A stretch of 20,643 nucleotides of DNA from an uncultured Prevotellaceae bacterium (lineage in GTDB: Bacteria; Bacteroidota; Bacteroidia; Bacteroidales; Muribaculaceae): positions 1-20,643 of the forward strand of contig CALAVD010000045.1 of the NCBI GenBank assembly GCA_937892085.1, read 5' to 3'. The notes under the pieces were generated by a model. The model was not told the origin of the DNA. It searched no databases and saw nothing but the letters and a program-made list of their open reading frames with translations. Both the position numbers and the translations under genes were made by a program. Shown one piece after another: positions 1 to 7,743 of the stretch (its first letter is position 1; every line of letters begins with the position of its first letter).

Positions 1-2
1 GG

Positions 3-308
3 AACAACGGGGTGCTGTGGGTCCTGCTGGCCGCAACGGCATTTTCCACCCTGTTCCTCAGCCCCTGCCTGACGCCGGGGCCGGCGGAGGACCACCTCCG
101 GCTGGTCCTCAAGGCCGTGCTCGTCACCACTTCGTGGGTGAGCGGCCTCATAGGCCTCAAGATCCTCCCCATCACGACGGTGAGTACGCTCAAGGCCTCG
201 CGGCCGTTCTTCGTCGTGCTCTTCTCCATCGTCCTCTTCGGGGAGCGGCTGAACCTCTGGCAGTGGGTCGGCGTGGCGCTGGCCCTGCTGGCGCTGGCAC
301 TGGCCGCA
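3..308 (+). CDS. EamA/DMT-family transporter, C-terminal fragment
   Basis: About 102 residues, open at the window edge, so the N-terminal part is missing. The sequence is mostly hydrophobic with at least three membrane segments. It carries the pattern typical of the second EamA repeat: a segment ending in KILPITTVSTLKASRP, then FFVVLFSIVLFGERLNLWQW and a last hydrophobic helix of Gly, Val, Ala and Leu. In the drug/metabolite transporter superfamily this is the end of a 10-helix inner-membrane carrier; the substrate cannot be told. The frame continues without a stop into a coiled-coil protein at about position 309, which no EamA protein has. The G+C content is far higher than in the following DNA. 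I read this as a fragment from other DNA joined to the next gene, not as a natural fusion. Confidence 0.7.
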
Positions 309-896
309 AGCTTGATATGGATTCATCACATCAACAACAATAATGATGCTGCCAATATGGACTTGAAAAACGCTAACGGCCAAGTGTCATCGCTTCAGAG
401 CAACGTGTCGAATCTTAACTTCCAGCTCGACACCACCACTCAAGCGCTAAAGAAGGAACGCTTGGCAAATGAGAACCTCGTGAAAGAGAACGACAGCCTG
501 CGTGCCTTATTCCCTATCTATATCAAGAAACTCGAGGTTGCCAACGCCGATGGAAGTGGCAGAACGACGAGTTCTTTTGGCGCCGACATCTCGGCGGCGA
601 GTTCGATGTACCTGTTGCCACGCATCACCTACTATGGCTTCAAGCCTGGCGAGAAAGTGGAACTTCAAGTAAAGCTCTATGACCCCGATGGCAACATCGT
701 CTTGGGCAATGAGTCGCCAAAAGATGGCTCCTACTCCTATATCTACACCATCAAATCGGTATTTCCGGCCGACAACGTGGAGTCGTTGAAAGGCTGGGGC
801 GGCTCCGACCATGGGCATTTCTCCCCAGGCAGCTATCGCTATGAAATATGGTATAACGACATGTGCTTCAAAGCAGTAACGTTTAAACTAAAATAA
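309..896 (+). CDS. Membrane-anchored coiled-coil protein, 5' part lost at the junction
   Basis: About 195 residues remain. They open with the end of a hydrophobic stretch (SLIWIHHI), which fits a single N-terminal anchor whose start is lost at the composition break. Residues about 17-64 are polar and heptad-like (VSSLQSNVSNLNFQL, ENLVKENDSL), a probable coiled coil. Residues about 68-195 form a beta-rich domain (FPIYIKKLEVANADG, then LPRITYYGFKPGEKVELQVK, GWGG and GSYRYEIWYND near the end). I associate this pattern with C-terminal domains of exported Bacteroidota proteins of unknown role. The stop lies 2 nt before the next start, so it heads a three-gene operon whose promoter is not in the window. 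Function unknown. There is no good internal start until well inside the coiled coil, so the true N-terminus is missing. Confidence 0.65.
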   Translation, partial: SLIWIHHINNNNDAANMDLKNANGQVSSLQSNVSNLNFQLDTTTQALKKERLANENLVKENDSLRALFPIYIKKLEVANADGSGRTTSSFGADISAASSMYLLPRITYYGFKPGEKVELQVKLYDPDGNIVLGNESPKDGSYSYIYTIKSVFPADNVESLKGWGGSDHGHFSPGSYRYEIWYNDMCFKAVTFKLK

Positions 897-898
897 CT

Positions 899-1450
899 AT
901 GAGAAATATTTGTGCCATCCTCTGTGCTGTTGTAGCAACTGCTGTTGTTGTGCCATGCGCCGCTAAAAATTATGTGCCTCAGCGCAAAGACTTCACGTTT
1001 AAAACTCAGGTGTTCACCACCACCGACGACGATTTTACCGTGGCCGACAGCATCATCACCACCGTTACCGACAAGAGCGGGAAATCGTTTCAGTTGGTAA
1101 GCTATACCGAGCCTCTGGACCCGGAATACTGGCGCGGCTTTGGCGACATCGTTGAAGATGACATAAACTTCGACGGTTTCCCCGACCTGATGATATGCCT
1201 TGGTCCCACTAATTCTTTTGGCGGGTTCACCTACGATGGCTACACTTGGGACAATAAGTTGCACAAGTTTACACACGTCGAGAATTTCAGCGAAATTATG
1301 GATCCCGTTTATTTTCCAAGCGAGAATAAGATTACCGGCACTTTCAGAATTGATAACAATTATTGGTATTCCACCTATCAGTGGCAAAACGGCAAACTCG
1401 TTCTCATAGAAAAATCGATGGAAACTTTCGACATCAACGACGAACAATGA
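899..1450 (+). CDS. Exported protein with an FG-GAP/calcium-loop-like motif
   Basis: 183 residues. The start at 899 lies 2 nt after the previous stop and gives a clean signal peptide (residues 1-22, hydrophobic core AILCAVVATAVVVP, likely cleavage after CAA). The rest is predicted to be beta-rich. Residues 88-96 read DINFDGFPD, which fits the DxNxDGxxD loop of FG-GAP/VCBS-like calcium-binding blades and of XAC2610-like exported proteins. It is followed by LMICLGP and several aromatic-rich strands (FTYDGYTWDN, YWYSTYQWQNGK). The protein is too short for a full propeller, so it may hold one or two blades. The stop overlaps the next start as ATGA, which suggests translational coupling. Probably periplasmic or surface-exposed. 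The export call is strong; the family call is moderate. Confidence 0.75.
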   Translation: MRNICAILCAVVATAVVVPCAAKNYVPQRKDFTFKTQVFTTTDDDFTVADSIITTVTDKSGKSFQLVSYTEPLDPEYWRGFGDIVEDDINFDGFPDLMICLGPTNSFGGFTYDGYTWDNKLHKFTHVENFSEIMDPVYFPSENKITGTFRIDNNYWYSTYQWQNGKLVLIEKSMETFDINDEQ

Positions 1451-2283
1451 ATCTTTACATTATGAAACGCAATAAATCGGTATTTTTCCTGTGCAACGCA
1501 GTGCTATGCTCTCTGCTCCTCGCTATGAGCGCGTGCAAGAACAGCACCTCAAAACTCGGCGAGAAGCTGAGCGACAGCGAGATGGAGCAGTTAGTAGAAG
1601 AACTCACCGCAGCATGTCCCATCACCTATGAAATAGGCACCGCCACCAACTTCAAGTGCGAGGGCAAGACGGTAGTGATTGACTACACCATCGATGAAGA
1701 GCAGCTTTCATTTGAAAAAATGGACAAGCAAGACATCTACACCGCATGGAGAATGCTATATTTAGATTGCTGTTCCGACAACGACAAGGCGCTTATCAAG
1801 TCGATAGTGCTGTCGGGCTACGATGTGAAATGCGTGTTCACCGGCTCACGAACCCACCACAAAGTGGCACTTGACGTGACCAACAAGCAGCTTGAAACCA
1901 ATAAACCCTTGACTCAAGAGGAAACCATCAACTGCGACCTGACGATTACGCAAGCCATGCTGCCCATGCAGCTCGACGCGTCAACCGAGATGGTTGACAT
2001 TGTTCTCGACAAGGAGAGCCTTACCTATGTCTATAACATCAAAGAGGACAATTTCGACTTCTCCATGCTGGAGAAAGACCCGGCATTCCGAGAAAACCTT
2101 GCTAATTCCATTTCACAGCAATTCGCCAGCAACTCATCGACAGGAGAGCTGTTCAAGAAATTGTGCCTCTCAGGGCGAGGACTGTGCTACCGCTACACCG
2201 GCACCAAATCAGGAAAAACCACCAACATCAGCTTCAGCAACACCCAGCTCCGCCAAATGGCCAACGCCAACGGCGTAAACTAA
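1447..2283 (+). CDS. Lipoprotein with two copies of an unnamed domain
   Basis: 278 residues from the ATG at 1447, which overlaps the upstream stop (ATGA). An alternative ATG at 1462 gives a more typical signal peptide (MKRNKSVFFL...) and may be the real start. Residues 23-30 (LLLAMSAC) form a lipobox with Cys30 as the lipidated residue, so the protein is predicted to be tethered to a membrane. The mature part contains two related units, about residues 57-150 and 172-269. Each has a short strand pair, a YTID- or YNIKE-like strand, an acidic helical stretch, an ALIKSIVLSGYDVKCVFTGS or LFKKLCLSGRGLCYRYTGT strand, and ends in NKQL or NTQL. This is a clear internal duplication. I do not recognise the family. 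Third gene of the operon; role unknown. Confidence 0.8.
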   Translation: MNLYIMKRNKSVFFLCNAVLCSLLLAMSACKNSTSKLGEKLSDSEMEQLVEELTAACPITYEIGTATNFKCEGKTVVIDYTIDEEQLSFEKMDKQDIYTAWRMLYLDCCSDNDKALIKSIVLSGYDVKCVFTGSRTHHKVALDVTNKQLETNKPLTQEETINCDLTITQAMLPMQLDASTEMVDIVLDKESLTYVYNIKEDNFDFSMLEKDPAFRENLANSISQQFASNSSTGELFKKLCLSGRGLCYRYTGTKSGKTTNISFSNTQLRQMANANGVN

Positions 2284-2295
2284 CTCAAGTTTAAA

Positions 2296-2324
2296 GGCGA
2301 GAGTTTAGATAAAACGCTCACGCC
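2296..2324 (+). terminator. Possible hairpin between convergent genes
   Basis: GGCG at 2296-2299 and CGCC at 2321-2324 can close a stem that continues through GAG/CTC and TTT/AAA with one A-A mismatch and a bulge. It lies 13 nt after the lipoprotein stop, between convergent genes, where a terminator is expected. There is no T-run on either side, so this is a weak call. Confidence 0.3.
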
Positions 2325-2341
2325 CAGCATTGCTCGTGGAG

Positions 2342-3181
2342 TTACAACTCTTGTAACACATTTAGTACATGTCCTAAATTCACGCTTTGTCTCAATACAA
2401 CGTCATGATTCTCATCAAGTAAATAGAAACTTGGATATTGCTGAATCTCATAAAGTTTTGAGTCTTCAATACCACCGTTGTCAAAACCTTGCACCCAAAA
2501 ATCCACATATTTATCATCACGCTCCAATGATATGGCAAGGACAGTAAGCTTCTTATCCTTTATTAGTTGTTTTATAACCTCATTGCTACTCATCTCATTT
2601 ATTACTTGATGACACAACTCGCAAGAAGTACGGTGGAAAAGAATTAATGTCCAGCGTCCTTTATAATCACTCAACTGCCTCTTTGTGCCGTCATTATCAA
2701 CAAATGAGAAATTCTCCGCCTTGTGACCAATCCTGTTGCGTTGTAACCACTCAAGTTGCCATTGAGGTCTTATTTTGTAAGCCTCATCAATATCGGAGTT
2801 AATTATTGTCTCGGTAATTGTCAAATACATTTCATTGTCGCATAATGGCGATTGCACGTCATGCAGAAAATGATCCATCCACCATATCCATAAAGAAAGA
2901 TTGTCTTCACTGTATTGCAACCCTGAGAGCAGCAAGTTTACATCTTCTTCAATTTCTTGAGAAGGCAGCTGTTTCAGTAGATAAATATAATCTAACACCC
3001 TATCGGGCTTGGAGAACAACGACATGTCGCTCAAATCAGCACAGTCCCAGTAGTGTCGAGCCAAGTACTTAGTACGAGACTCAACACTTACAAGGCTGTC
3101 GGGAATCTGAGGATAAACAAACTCCTGAGCACTCCCTAAAAACAAAAACTGTGCGAAAAAGACAAATATCAGATGCCTCAT
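2342..3181 (-). CDS. Exported thioredoxin-fold protein with DUF5106-like N-terminal domain
   Basis: 279 residues from the ATG at 3181, chosen because it starts a clear signal peptide (MRHLIFVFFAQFLFLGSAQ); longer in-frame starts would bury it. The ATG overlaps the stop of the upstream gene by 4 nt. Residues about 35-135 contain KYLARHYWDCADLSD, a pattern of DUF5106, which often precedes thioredoxin-like domains in Bacteroidota. Residues about 152-279 match an AhpC/TSA or TlpA-type thioredoxin fold: strand WTLILFHRTSC, active-site CELC (Cys187 and Cys190), and the loop QQYPSFYLLD, where Pro250 is the likely cis-proline. The expected role is thiol-disulfide exchange in the periplasm. Last gene of the four-gene operon. 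Substrates are unknown; cysteine-containing operon partners are candidates (the first protein has a Cys-rich N-terminus). Confidence 0.85.
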   Translation of the reverse strand: MRHLIFVFFAQFLFLGSAQEFVYPQIPDSLVSVESRTKYLARHYWDCADLSDMSLFSKPDRVLDYIYLLKQLPSQEIEEDVNLLLSGLQYSEDNLSLWIWWMDHFLHDVQSPLCDNEMYLTITETIINSDIDEAYKIRPQWQLEWLQRNRIGHKAENFSFVDNDGTKRQLSDYKGRWTLILFHRTSCELCHQVINEMSSNEVIKQLIKDKKLTVLAISLERDDKYVDFWVQGFDNGGIEDSKLYEIQQYPSFYLLDENHDVVLRQSVNLGHVLNVLQEL

Positions 3182-4161
3182 AGTTTCTTTTTGACACCAA
3201 AAGTAGGTCGGAAGGTATAACCTATAGTGAACGACCAGTCGCTTTTGGTACCCCATTGCCCACCAAAGTCAAGGCTTCCGGGACCCACATACCAGCACAC
3301 ACCAGCGAGTACGCGCGGTTCAAACGATGTGCTCGGAGCAAAGATAAACCCTACACCACCGCCCACGTATGGCGCCAGCATCAATTTCTTAAATCTATAA
3401 GGGTAAACTCGTGTTGAGAGCCCCACATCGCCAGTGAACTGCGATTTTGACTCCTTTGCCTTATTTAGGCCTAAGTTTAGGGAAAGCGACAAATCAATAA
3501 AGTTTTTATAAAGATAAGTACCTCCCTGTAAAGTTATTGATGAACTGAACATGTCGCTGTTGTAATTCAGCATGGCACCTGCCGAGAAGAAGACACGGTT
3601 CTCGCCTGTGGTTTGAAGTTCCAGCGGAGAATACTTCTGCAAATCAAGATTTGTAGCATTCCACTGTTCCACTTGAGATGGAGTTCCGCTGGTTGTAGTC
3701 CATAATTCTTCCTCACCGGTTGCGGCAATCACCACCACATCATAGCCATAATACAATTCCATAAATTTACTTATCAATTGACGTTTTTCTTTTTCACTGA
3801 TTCGAGCATAATCCTCGTTGGTATTGAGATACAGCTTGTTGTTAACAGTATATCCCGATGTAACATATTGCCTAATCAATGGGTCATCAAATTGAGGCTG
3901 TGATGAGCTTGAAGACTGGGAATAACTCGATTGCAGATCTTCTTGTGTAGCTTGCTCCGTTACTTGCTGTTGTTGCCGAGTAACTGATGTGTTATCCTGC
4001 TTCGGTTGTGGCTGGCGGATCGTGATTGTTGTATTCTTCCTGTTTTCAACCTTTACAATTTTGGCTTTACGCTTGTTGTTACGTTTGCGCTTTTGAGCCT
4101 CGGCAACATTAACCTGACTTAATAATATCGCTGTCAATATAAAAATAATTACTCTTCTCAT
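3178..4161 (-). CDS. Outer-membrane beta-barrel protein with basic and Gln-rich linker
   Basis: 327 residues. Signal peptide at 1-22 (ILTAILLSQVNVAEAQ), followed by a strongly basic stretch (KRKRNNKRKAK), then a Gln/Ser-rich linker to about residue 95 (RQQQQVTEQ, SSYSQSSSSSQ). A central segment (about 100-180, with TVNNKLYLN and FMELYYGYDVVVIA) has no family I recognise. From about residue 190 to the end there are alternating amphipathic strands rich in Gly, Tyr and Phe (FSAGAMLNYNSDMFSSSITL, YVGGGVGFIF), ending FTIGYTFRPTFGVKKKL. This is the pattern of a small outer-membrane barrel (OmpA/porin-like). Start and stop overlap both neighbours by 4 nt (ATGA), so it is translationally coupled to the TPR-barrel gene before it and the thioredoxin gene after it. 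Confidence 0.8.
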   Translation of the reverse strand: MRRVIIFILTAILLSQVNVAEAQKRKRNNKRKAKIVKVENRKNTTITIRQPQPKQDNTSVTRQQQQVTEQATQEDLQSSYSQSSSSSQPQFDDPLIRQYVTSGYTVNNKLYLNTNEDYARISEKEKRQLISKFMELYYGYDVVVIAATGEEELWTTTSGTPSQVEQWNATNLDLQKYSPLELQTTGENRVFFSAGAMLNYNSDMFSSSITLQGGTYLYKNFIDLSLSLNLGLNKAKESKSQFTGDVGLSTRVYPYRFKKLMLAPYVGGGVGFIFAPSTSFEPRVLAGVCWYVGPGSLDFGGQWGTKSDWSFTIGYTFRPTFGVKKKL

Positions 4162-5336
4162 TTTGTTTTCTTTTTAAGGTTAACGTCGAAATAAAAAGTC
4201 TTACCAAGCGAGAGATATAAACTCGTCTTGCCACCACCAGTAACAGGGATATGGGCACCAAGCATAATATCAAACGAAGACGTCTGCGAGGCATTAAGGA
4301 AAGTCAACCCAATCGAGGGGGAATAACTCACAACGTGCGAGTCCTTGCTAAACGAATAAGAGAGCCCTGAGCCTAACACTAACTTATGTAATGTGTAGTA
4401 ACAAGACAATCCTATATTGCCACCGAACTTCTTGTCAATCACCGATGCGCCTAAATTGATGGAATAACTGCAATGGTCTTTTGTGTAGAGACCCAAGCGG
4501 GTGTTGAGCGAATAGGACTTCTTAGCTACCGTACCACCAACGTACCATATAAAACGTGCCTCCTGCTTCTGCAACCATGAGAGGTTTTCGGGAACCTTGT
4601 TTTGACTGAGTTGGAGCTCACGCAGATGCTCGTTGACAACGGTGCGTGAGGGGTCATTAGCATCCATAAGCGAAACTGCCGTCTGCAGTTCAGATGCCGC
4701 CAGACTCGCGTTTCCCATTTGCTCACATAGGTCGCTGTAGCTGCTATGCAACACTGCTACATCGGGATAAGTTTTCATCAAAGCGTCCATCAGAGCCAAT
4801 GCTTGAACGGTCTGTCCACTTGACTGCAACACATAGAACCTGCGCAGGTCGTTGCGGGTTACTACTTGCTCTAATTTTGGAACTTGCGAGTAATTTGACT
4901 CAAGCGCAGAAATTTCTTTTTCGATTAACCATGCGGGAGTGGTGGGCTGTGAAAATGCTTGCGCCACTTTATCACAGCCGGCAATTTTCAGAACTTGCTG
5001 ACCGTACCAGTCACCCCATGTGGCACCTAGCGCACGGGCGCGGTCGGCATTGAGCAGCGCCAACTCATGCTTGCCCTGCAACGCCAAGACCACGGCATAC
5101 TCGCCCACCATGTTGCCATCCACGCCGTGACTGGGAGAGCGGTTGGCCTGAGCGTGAGCGATGCACGCCTCATAACGTGATGCCGCCTCTTCATAGCGCC
5201 CTGCCCTAAAACTTTCACGCGCCTGAGTAACATCAGTCTCCTGATACTTAAACGCACCTTTCACCAAGTCACCCACCGACTGGGCAGAGGCTCCAAAATG
5301 AATCAAAAGAATTATACTGAATAGAAAATATCTCAT
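4158..5336 (-). CDS. TPR protein with C-terminal beta-barrel-like domain
   Basis: 392 residues. Signal peptide at 1-19 (FLFSIILLIHFGASAQ). Residues about 35-250 are helical with TPR-like pairs: FRAGRYEEAASRYEACIAHA, YAVVLALQGKHELALLNADR, LMKTYPDVAVLHSSYSDLCE and LAASELQTAVSLM. Residues about 258-385 change to alternating strands (FIWYVGGTVAKKSYSL, NIGLSCYYTLHKLVLGSGL, MLGAHIPVTGGGKTSLYLSL), a probable outer-membrane barrel or barrel-like sheet. The TPR part would face the periplasm and could bind a partner, as in other Bacteroidota TPR-barrel envelope proteins. It starts 2 nt after the stop of the large pseudo-lipase gene and its stop overlaps the next start. The two-domain organisation is clear; function is inferred only from the operon. 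Confidence 0.8.
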   Translation of the reverse strand: MRYFLFSIILLIHFGASAQSVGDLVKGAFKYQETDVTQARESFRAGRYEEAASRYEACIAHAQANRSPSHGVDGNMVGEYAVVLALQGKHELALLNADRARALGATWGDWYGQQVLKIAGCDKVAQAFSQPTTPAWLIEKEISALESNYSQVPKLEQVVTRNDLRRFYVLQSSGQTVQALALMDALMKTYPDVAVLHSSYSDLCEQMGNASLAASELQTAVSLMDANDPSRTVVNEHLRELQLSQNKVPENLSWLQKQEARFIWYVGGTVAKKSYSLNTRLGLYTKDHCSYSINLGASVIDKKFGGNIGLSCYYTLHKLVLGSGLSYSFSKDSHVVSYSPSIGLTFLNASQTSSFDIMLGAHIPVTGGGKTSLYLSLGKTFYFDVNLKKKTK

Positions 5337-5338
5337 AA

Positions 5339-7642
5339 TTATTTTTTCTTTTTGTTTTGATCTTCTTTCTGCTTAGATAATTTACGCCAATTGTCCCACT
5401 TTATCTGAGAATTGTGGTTTCCTTGAGAAGTATACATCACTATTTTTAAATTGTCTTTAAAATTACCTTTGCCGTTTTCTGTATATTTCATTTTCTTCTC
5501 ATCAGCACCAATTTTCTTGGCAAAATCATTAACTTCTGCTTTCTCTGTGAGCTCGTTGATTACCAGCCCTCTGGCAACAGCTGAGGTTGTTTCTGAAATT
5601 ATTTCTTTTGTACCTGAAATTCCAACTTCAGCTGCACCACGAAACGTTCCAACAATAAAGCCTTCCGCTTTATCTACCATTGGTCCTATTACTGCAGCTT
5701 CAACTGTACCTTTTACTGCACCTCCAGCTACGCCTAAGACTAAAATAGACCCACCTGTCGCAGGAACTAAAGGAGCCACTTCTATAGCTCCTTCTATAGC
5801 TCCACTGATGGCACCACCTATCTCAGGATTCTTTAAACCCACTGCATCAACCACTACAGTTCCAATAGCGTTTATAGGATCAGGGTCAGTTACAGCCCCA
5901 ATTAAAGTTTTTCCAGTTCCTGTTGCCAAACCAGTTTTTGGATCTAAACCTTCTTTCAAACCTTGTAATCCCTGTTCTTGGGCATTAGCACGCATATCAT
6001 TCCATAAATTATGCACTTTATCACCAAGTTGCAAATTATTTAACTCATCTATTACTCCTGGAGGTCCAAATATTTTAGTATCACCTAATGCAGAAGTTGA
6101 CCCCAAGAGAAGCGCTTGAGGGATAGGGTTTGAAGCGATTTGCTGAAGATGATTTTTAATTTCATCCGACGAGACCATAGCCGTGATATTGTAATTATGC
6201 TTATTGAAATCCTCGCTTAACCCATATTTATCCAACAATTGCTGAGGAACACCCATTGCATTCACGGTTGTGGTCGGGGCATTATTAGAAGCGAGGCCTG
6301 CCACACTCGCCCAGGAACCCGCCAAAGCACTTCCCGTAATGTTTACAGAGCAGTCGTCAGGAAGATTGGCGATAGCTCGTCCTATTTCTAATGCTGCCTG
6401 AAAATGCTTGGAATCTATACCAAACTCTTTTATCAAGTCATTGCCTAAAGGGTCAAAAGATGAAAGATTGCCATTACCATTAAACACTATGGTATATTCA
6501 TATTCACCTTTTGCATCTTTCTCTCTCATTAAAATTTGGACATTGAAACCAGTGTCTTTATTATCTATGTTTTTCTGATTAATAAGATTGGCAAGATTAT
6601 ACATTGGATTATCGACAGTAACTTGAGATAAATCCATACTCTTATAGCCCGTTGTCTCAAATAACCATTTTTGCATTTGTTTATTACTCTGGTCAGGGTC
6701 ATAAGCCATCGCAAAAGCAATTGTTGTCATGTCAATCTCTCGTTTTCCTTCGTCTTCTAATGCCGACTTTCTCATATAATCGTAGCACTTATCTTTGAAC
6801 TCATAGTAGTTTTCCAGAATTTGTTGTTCATTCTCAGTGCGTAGGTTTTCTGGTTTTTTCTCAATTTCTGACAACATTTCTTTTGTGCAGCCAGCCTGCT
6901 CATAAAACATTCTGTAAATGTCTTCTTCAACCTCTTTGTAGCTTGCTCCAAGCACAAGGAGAGTATTCAATCTTGAATCTTCTAAAGATGGTTTCTGAGC
7001 TACTGGCATCATCTCATTGCCTGATATTGGACGTTCATTAAGGGAAACAAACGGCTTGCTGGTGTCGATTACAAAACCGCTTGCCTTAGAGTTTCTCGCA
7101 TTGCTGGCGAACTCTTTTTCTTGAGAGTTCTTTCCATTTGCAATCCAGCTGTCGGCATTTTTATATACGCTTGCTGTCCATGTGTTTTGTGGCAAGGCAT
7201 TTGTGGAATTGCCACTAAGCATCTGCTTGAGAGCATTGTTCTGCTGATCCCAGTCCCTGATTTCGGACGAGGCGTTTCCTGAATAGAAACTGCCACCCTT
7301 GCTCGGTCCCTCAATATTTACGCCAGGTGCATCGCCCATGCCACCTGAACCGGTGCATGGACCGCAAATCACACGAATTCTACAGCCTCCAGTACCTATA
7401 TTTATTTCAGACATTACTATCTGCCTGGCTTGCTCACATTCGGCACGGCTCGGAATACCAAGATTGATATTGTTAACATAATGATCAAACAATCCTTGAG
7501 CTGTAGCTTTTTCCAAGCCTCCTTCTATTCCTCCACAATTGCCACCTATATCAAGCGACATAGTGAACGTATAGTCAGCCCAAGCCAAATGGGTGGTAGC
7601 CAACATAGCGACCACCACAAGTAGTTTTATTACAGTTTTCAT
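5339..7642 (-). CDS. Large exported protein with altered lipase-3-like domain and glycine-zipper region
   Basis: 767 residues, first gene of the four-gene operon. Signal peptide at 1-22 (LLVVVAMLATTHLAWA). Residues 23-120 form a Cys/Gly-rich segment with cysteines at 36, 69, 87, 93 and 96. Residues about 383-545 resemble a class-3 lipase (DUF2974/Mbeg1-like): strand YTIVFNGNG, helix FQAALEIGRAIA, then VNITGSALAGS, then TTTVNAMGV and an Asp in MVSSDE. The canonical elbow is TGHSLGG; here it is TGSALAG, so the usual nucleophile Ser is Ala439 and His is Ser438. Residues about 590-675 are hydrophobic with many small residues (GGAISGAIEGAIEV, GVAGGAVKGTVEAAV), a glycine-zipper pattern that can insert in membranes. 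The C-terminus is basic and ends NKKKK. It could be a binding protein or pseudoenzyme, or a secreted effector; no toxin domain is recognised. Confidence 0.75.
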   Translation of the reverse strand: MKTVIKLLVVVAMLATTHLAWADYTFTMSLDIGGNCGGIEGGLEKATAQGLFDHYVNNINLGIPSRAECEQARQIVMSEINIGTGGCRIRVICGPCTGSGGMGDAPGVNIEGPSKGGSFYSGNASSEIRDWDQQNNALKQMLSGNSTNALPQNTWTASVYKNADSWIANGKNSQEKEFASNARNSKASGFVIDTSKPFVSLNERPISGNEMMPVAQKPSLEDSRLNTLLVLGASYKEVEEDIYRMFYEQAGCTKEMLSEIEKKPENLRTENEQQILENYYEFKDKCYDYMRKSALEDEGKREIDMTTIAFAMAYDPDQSNKQMQKWLFETTGYKSMDLSQVTVDNPMYNLANLINQKNIDNKDTGFNVQILMREKDAKGEYEYTIVFNGNGNLSSFDPLGNDLIKEFGIDSKHFQAALEIGRAIANLPDDCSVNITGSALAGSWASVAGLASNNAPTTTVNAMGVPQQLLDKYGLSEDFNKHNYNITAMVSSDEIKNHLQQIASNPIPQALLLGSTSALGDTKIFGPPGVIDELNNLQLGDKVHNLWNDMRANAQEQGLQGLKEGLDPKTGLATGTGKTLIGAVTDPDPINAIGTVVVDAVGLKNPEIGGAISGAIEGAIEVAPLVPATGGSILVLGVAGGAVKGTVEAAVIGPMVDKAEGFIVGTFRGAAEVGISGTKEIISETTSAVARGLVINELTEKAEVNDFAKKIGADEKKMKYTENGKGNFKDNLKIVMYTSQGNHNSQIKWDNWRKLSKQKEDQNKKKK

Positions 7643-7698
7643 TGTGAAATCGGCTATTTATTAGATTTGAAATTTGGAGTGACAGAGCAGGTTGGTGA

Positions 7699-7716
7699 AT
7701 GTGTTGTAAAACACAT
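7699..7716. repeat. Perfect 7-bp inverted repeat upstream of the pseudo-lipase operon
   Basis: ATGTGTT, a four-base spacer GTAA, then AACACAT. It lies 57 bases upstream of the operon start at 7642, within its likely leader or promoter region. It could be a regulator site or a small hairpin. I found no TAnnTTTG box on the minus strand nearby. Confidence 0.5.
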
Positions 7717-7743
7717 GTGTGCCATTATAACTATTATTACATA

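Noticed and set aside
308..313. AAGCTT at the left junction as proof of a cloning join
   Set aside because: The same hexamer occurs elsewhere in the window (2546-2551), so its presence at the join is only suggestive.
1..896. A natural transporter-coiled-coil fusion protein
   Set aside because: The sharp composition change at the fusion point and the loss of both native ends make a chimera more likely; kept only as a finding to check.
2341..2357. Perfect 7-bp hairpin GTTACAA-ctc-TTGTAAC as a terminator
   Set aside because: It overlaps the end of the thioredoxin-fold gene, has a 3-base loop and no T-run on either strand.
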